64,000 nucleotides of DNA. Origin: DATBLQ01 sp036555325. GTDB lineage: Bacteria > Pseudomonadota > Alphaproteobacteria > Rhizobiales > Aestuariivirgaceae. The notes beneath the pieces were generated by a model, which did not search any database, had not been told where the DNA came from, and worked only from the letters and a program-made list of their open reading frames with translations. Every line of letters begins with the position of its first letter. Positions within the stretch are counted from its first letter, which is position 1. The position numbers and the translations under genes were made by a program. The stretch is taken from NCBI GenBank assembly GCA_036555325.1, contig DATBLQ010000043.1, forward strand, positions 62,001-126,000. Direction: 5' to 3'. This document shows, one piece after another, positions 63,404 through 64,000 of the stretch.

Positions 63404-64000
63404 TTAAAAGTCAACACCTTGCTCTCGTAGTCGATGTGCAAGGTCCATTGGCTCGTGGTAGTGGACGCCCATCATGCCTAGTTGCAGTGCAGCTGATACG
63501 TTGGCCTTACTATCGTCAATGAAGATACAATCATGGGCGGTGAGACCGTAGCGATCCAGAAAAAGCTGAAAGATGCGCGGGTCCGGTTTGACCAGCCTGA
63601 TGTCGCCGGAAATGATGATGCCATCGAGCAGCGTGACGAAGCTGAAGCATGCTTTTGCAATTTCCCATTTTTCCCTTGAGAAGTTGGAAATGGCGTAAAT
63701 CCTTATCCCTGCCCGCTTCAGGTCTTTCAGCAGCTGTACGTTTTCAGCGATTTCTCCATCGAGCGTTTCTAGCCAGCGTTCGTCATAGGCCCGGATTTCA
63801 GCTTCCCATTCGGGAAACCGTAGAATCCGCTCAGTGATCGCTTCCTTCCACGTTCGCCCCAGATCCTGTTCCAAGTTCCACGGGCCATCGCAGATATTAT
63901 TTAGAAACCACTCCATTTTTGCGGTTTCGGCAAAAACCTTCCGATAGAGATTTCGAGGATCCCAGCGCAATAGGACGTTACCGATGTCGAAGACCACCGC
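63404..64000 (-). CDS. HAD superfamily hydrolase (HAD-IA, YihX-like), start beyond window
   Basis: At least 199 aa and cut at the window end: the first visible residues AVVFDIGNVLLRWDPRNLYR are the HAD motif I, so the initiating codon is probably a few residues further out. Motif II is in IYAISNFSREKW, motif III in IRLVKPDPRIFQLFL and motif IV in DCIFIDDSKANVSAA. This subgroup dephosphorylates small phosphates such as sugar phosphates. Whether it could relate to the phosphonate genes is unknown. Confidence 0.9.
   Translation of the reverse strand, partial: AVVFDIGNVLLRWDPRNLYRKVFAETAKMEWFLNNICDGPWNLEQDLGRTWKEAITERILRFPEWEAEIRAYDERWLETLDGEIAENVQLLKDLKRAGIRIYAISNFSREKWEIAKACFSFVTLLDGIIISGDIRLVKPDPRIFQLFLDRYGLTAHDCIFIDDSKANVSAALQLGMMGVHYHEPMDLAHRLREQGVDF

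Noticed and set aside
1..64000. tRNA, rRNA or plasmid/phage genes
   Set aside because: I looked for clover-leaf-like segments, rRNA motifs, integrase, replication and phage structural genes in the intergenic stretches and found none I could support.

Overview
The window looks like chromosomal DNA of an alphaproteobacterium of the order Hyphomicrobiales (Rhizobiales). The support is conserved gene order typical of that group: DUF2066 - CDP-alcohol transferase - perM - hdaA - ppk next to purMN; pepA/holC next to lptD-surA-pdxA-rsmA; fabD-fabG-acpP-fabF-mltG-yicC-gmk; and rpsF-rpsR-DUF2232-rplI-radA-cvpA-purF-SDR. An Omp25/Omp31-type outer-membrane protein fits the same group. I cannot name a genus. 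No rRNA, tRNA or CRISPR array was recognised.

Layout. 1-6.7 kb: housekeeping genes (ppk 5' part, hdaA, perM, CDP-alcohol phosphotransferase, DUF2066, purMN, a WYL regulator). 6.8-20 kb: more variable metabolic and envelope genes, namely an orphan molybdopterin oxidoreductase, a two-module FAD/GcvT demethylating dehydrogenase, ndk, a repeat-bearing OmpA-family protein, an AhpD-like protein, an omptin outer-membrane protease with an intact catalytic tetrad, a polar amino-acid ABC transporter and a dienelactone-hydrolase-like protein. 20-44 kb: conserved core genes for ABC-F, LPS export, pyridoxal phosphate synthesis, rRNA methylation, fatty-acid synthesis, ribosomal proteins, RadA and purine synthesis. 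Two gene pairs normally found in this neighbourhood in related genomes, lptF-lptG and dnaB-alr, are absent from their usual slots. 44-52 kb: an orphan family-5 solute-binding protein, then a six-gene operon of bicupin, spermidine/putrescine-type ABC transporter and amidase.

52.5-64 kb is an accessory island. It begins with a FecR-domain exported protein and a truncated IS630 transposase whose end overlaps the start of a GNAT gene. The centrepiece is a tightly coupled four-gene phosphonate operon (60253 to 54376, minus strand): an uncharacterised 625-aa protein with an (alpha/alpha)6-like C-terminal half, a PEP phosphomutase fused to a nucleotidyltransferase (PepM-PntC type), phosphonopyruvate decarboxylase and 2-aminoethylphosphonate transaminase. 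Together these should make 2-aminoethylphosphonate (AEP) from PEP and activate it as CMP-AEP for attachment to a cell-surface polymer or lipid. A Fic-domain protein is divergently transcribed from the same intergenic region. Next to it is an outer-membrane beta-barrel protein with about 140 codons of Asp-Thr/Asp-Ser repeat in a surface loop. The window closes with a HAD hydrolase cut by the window edge.
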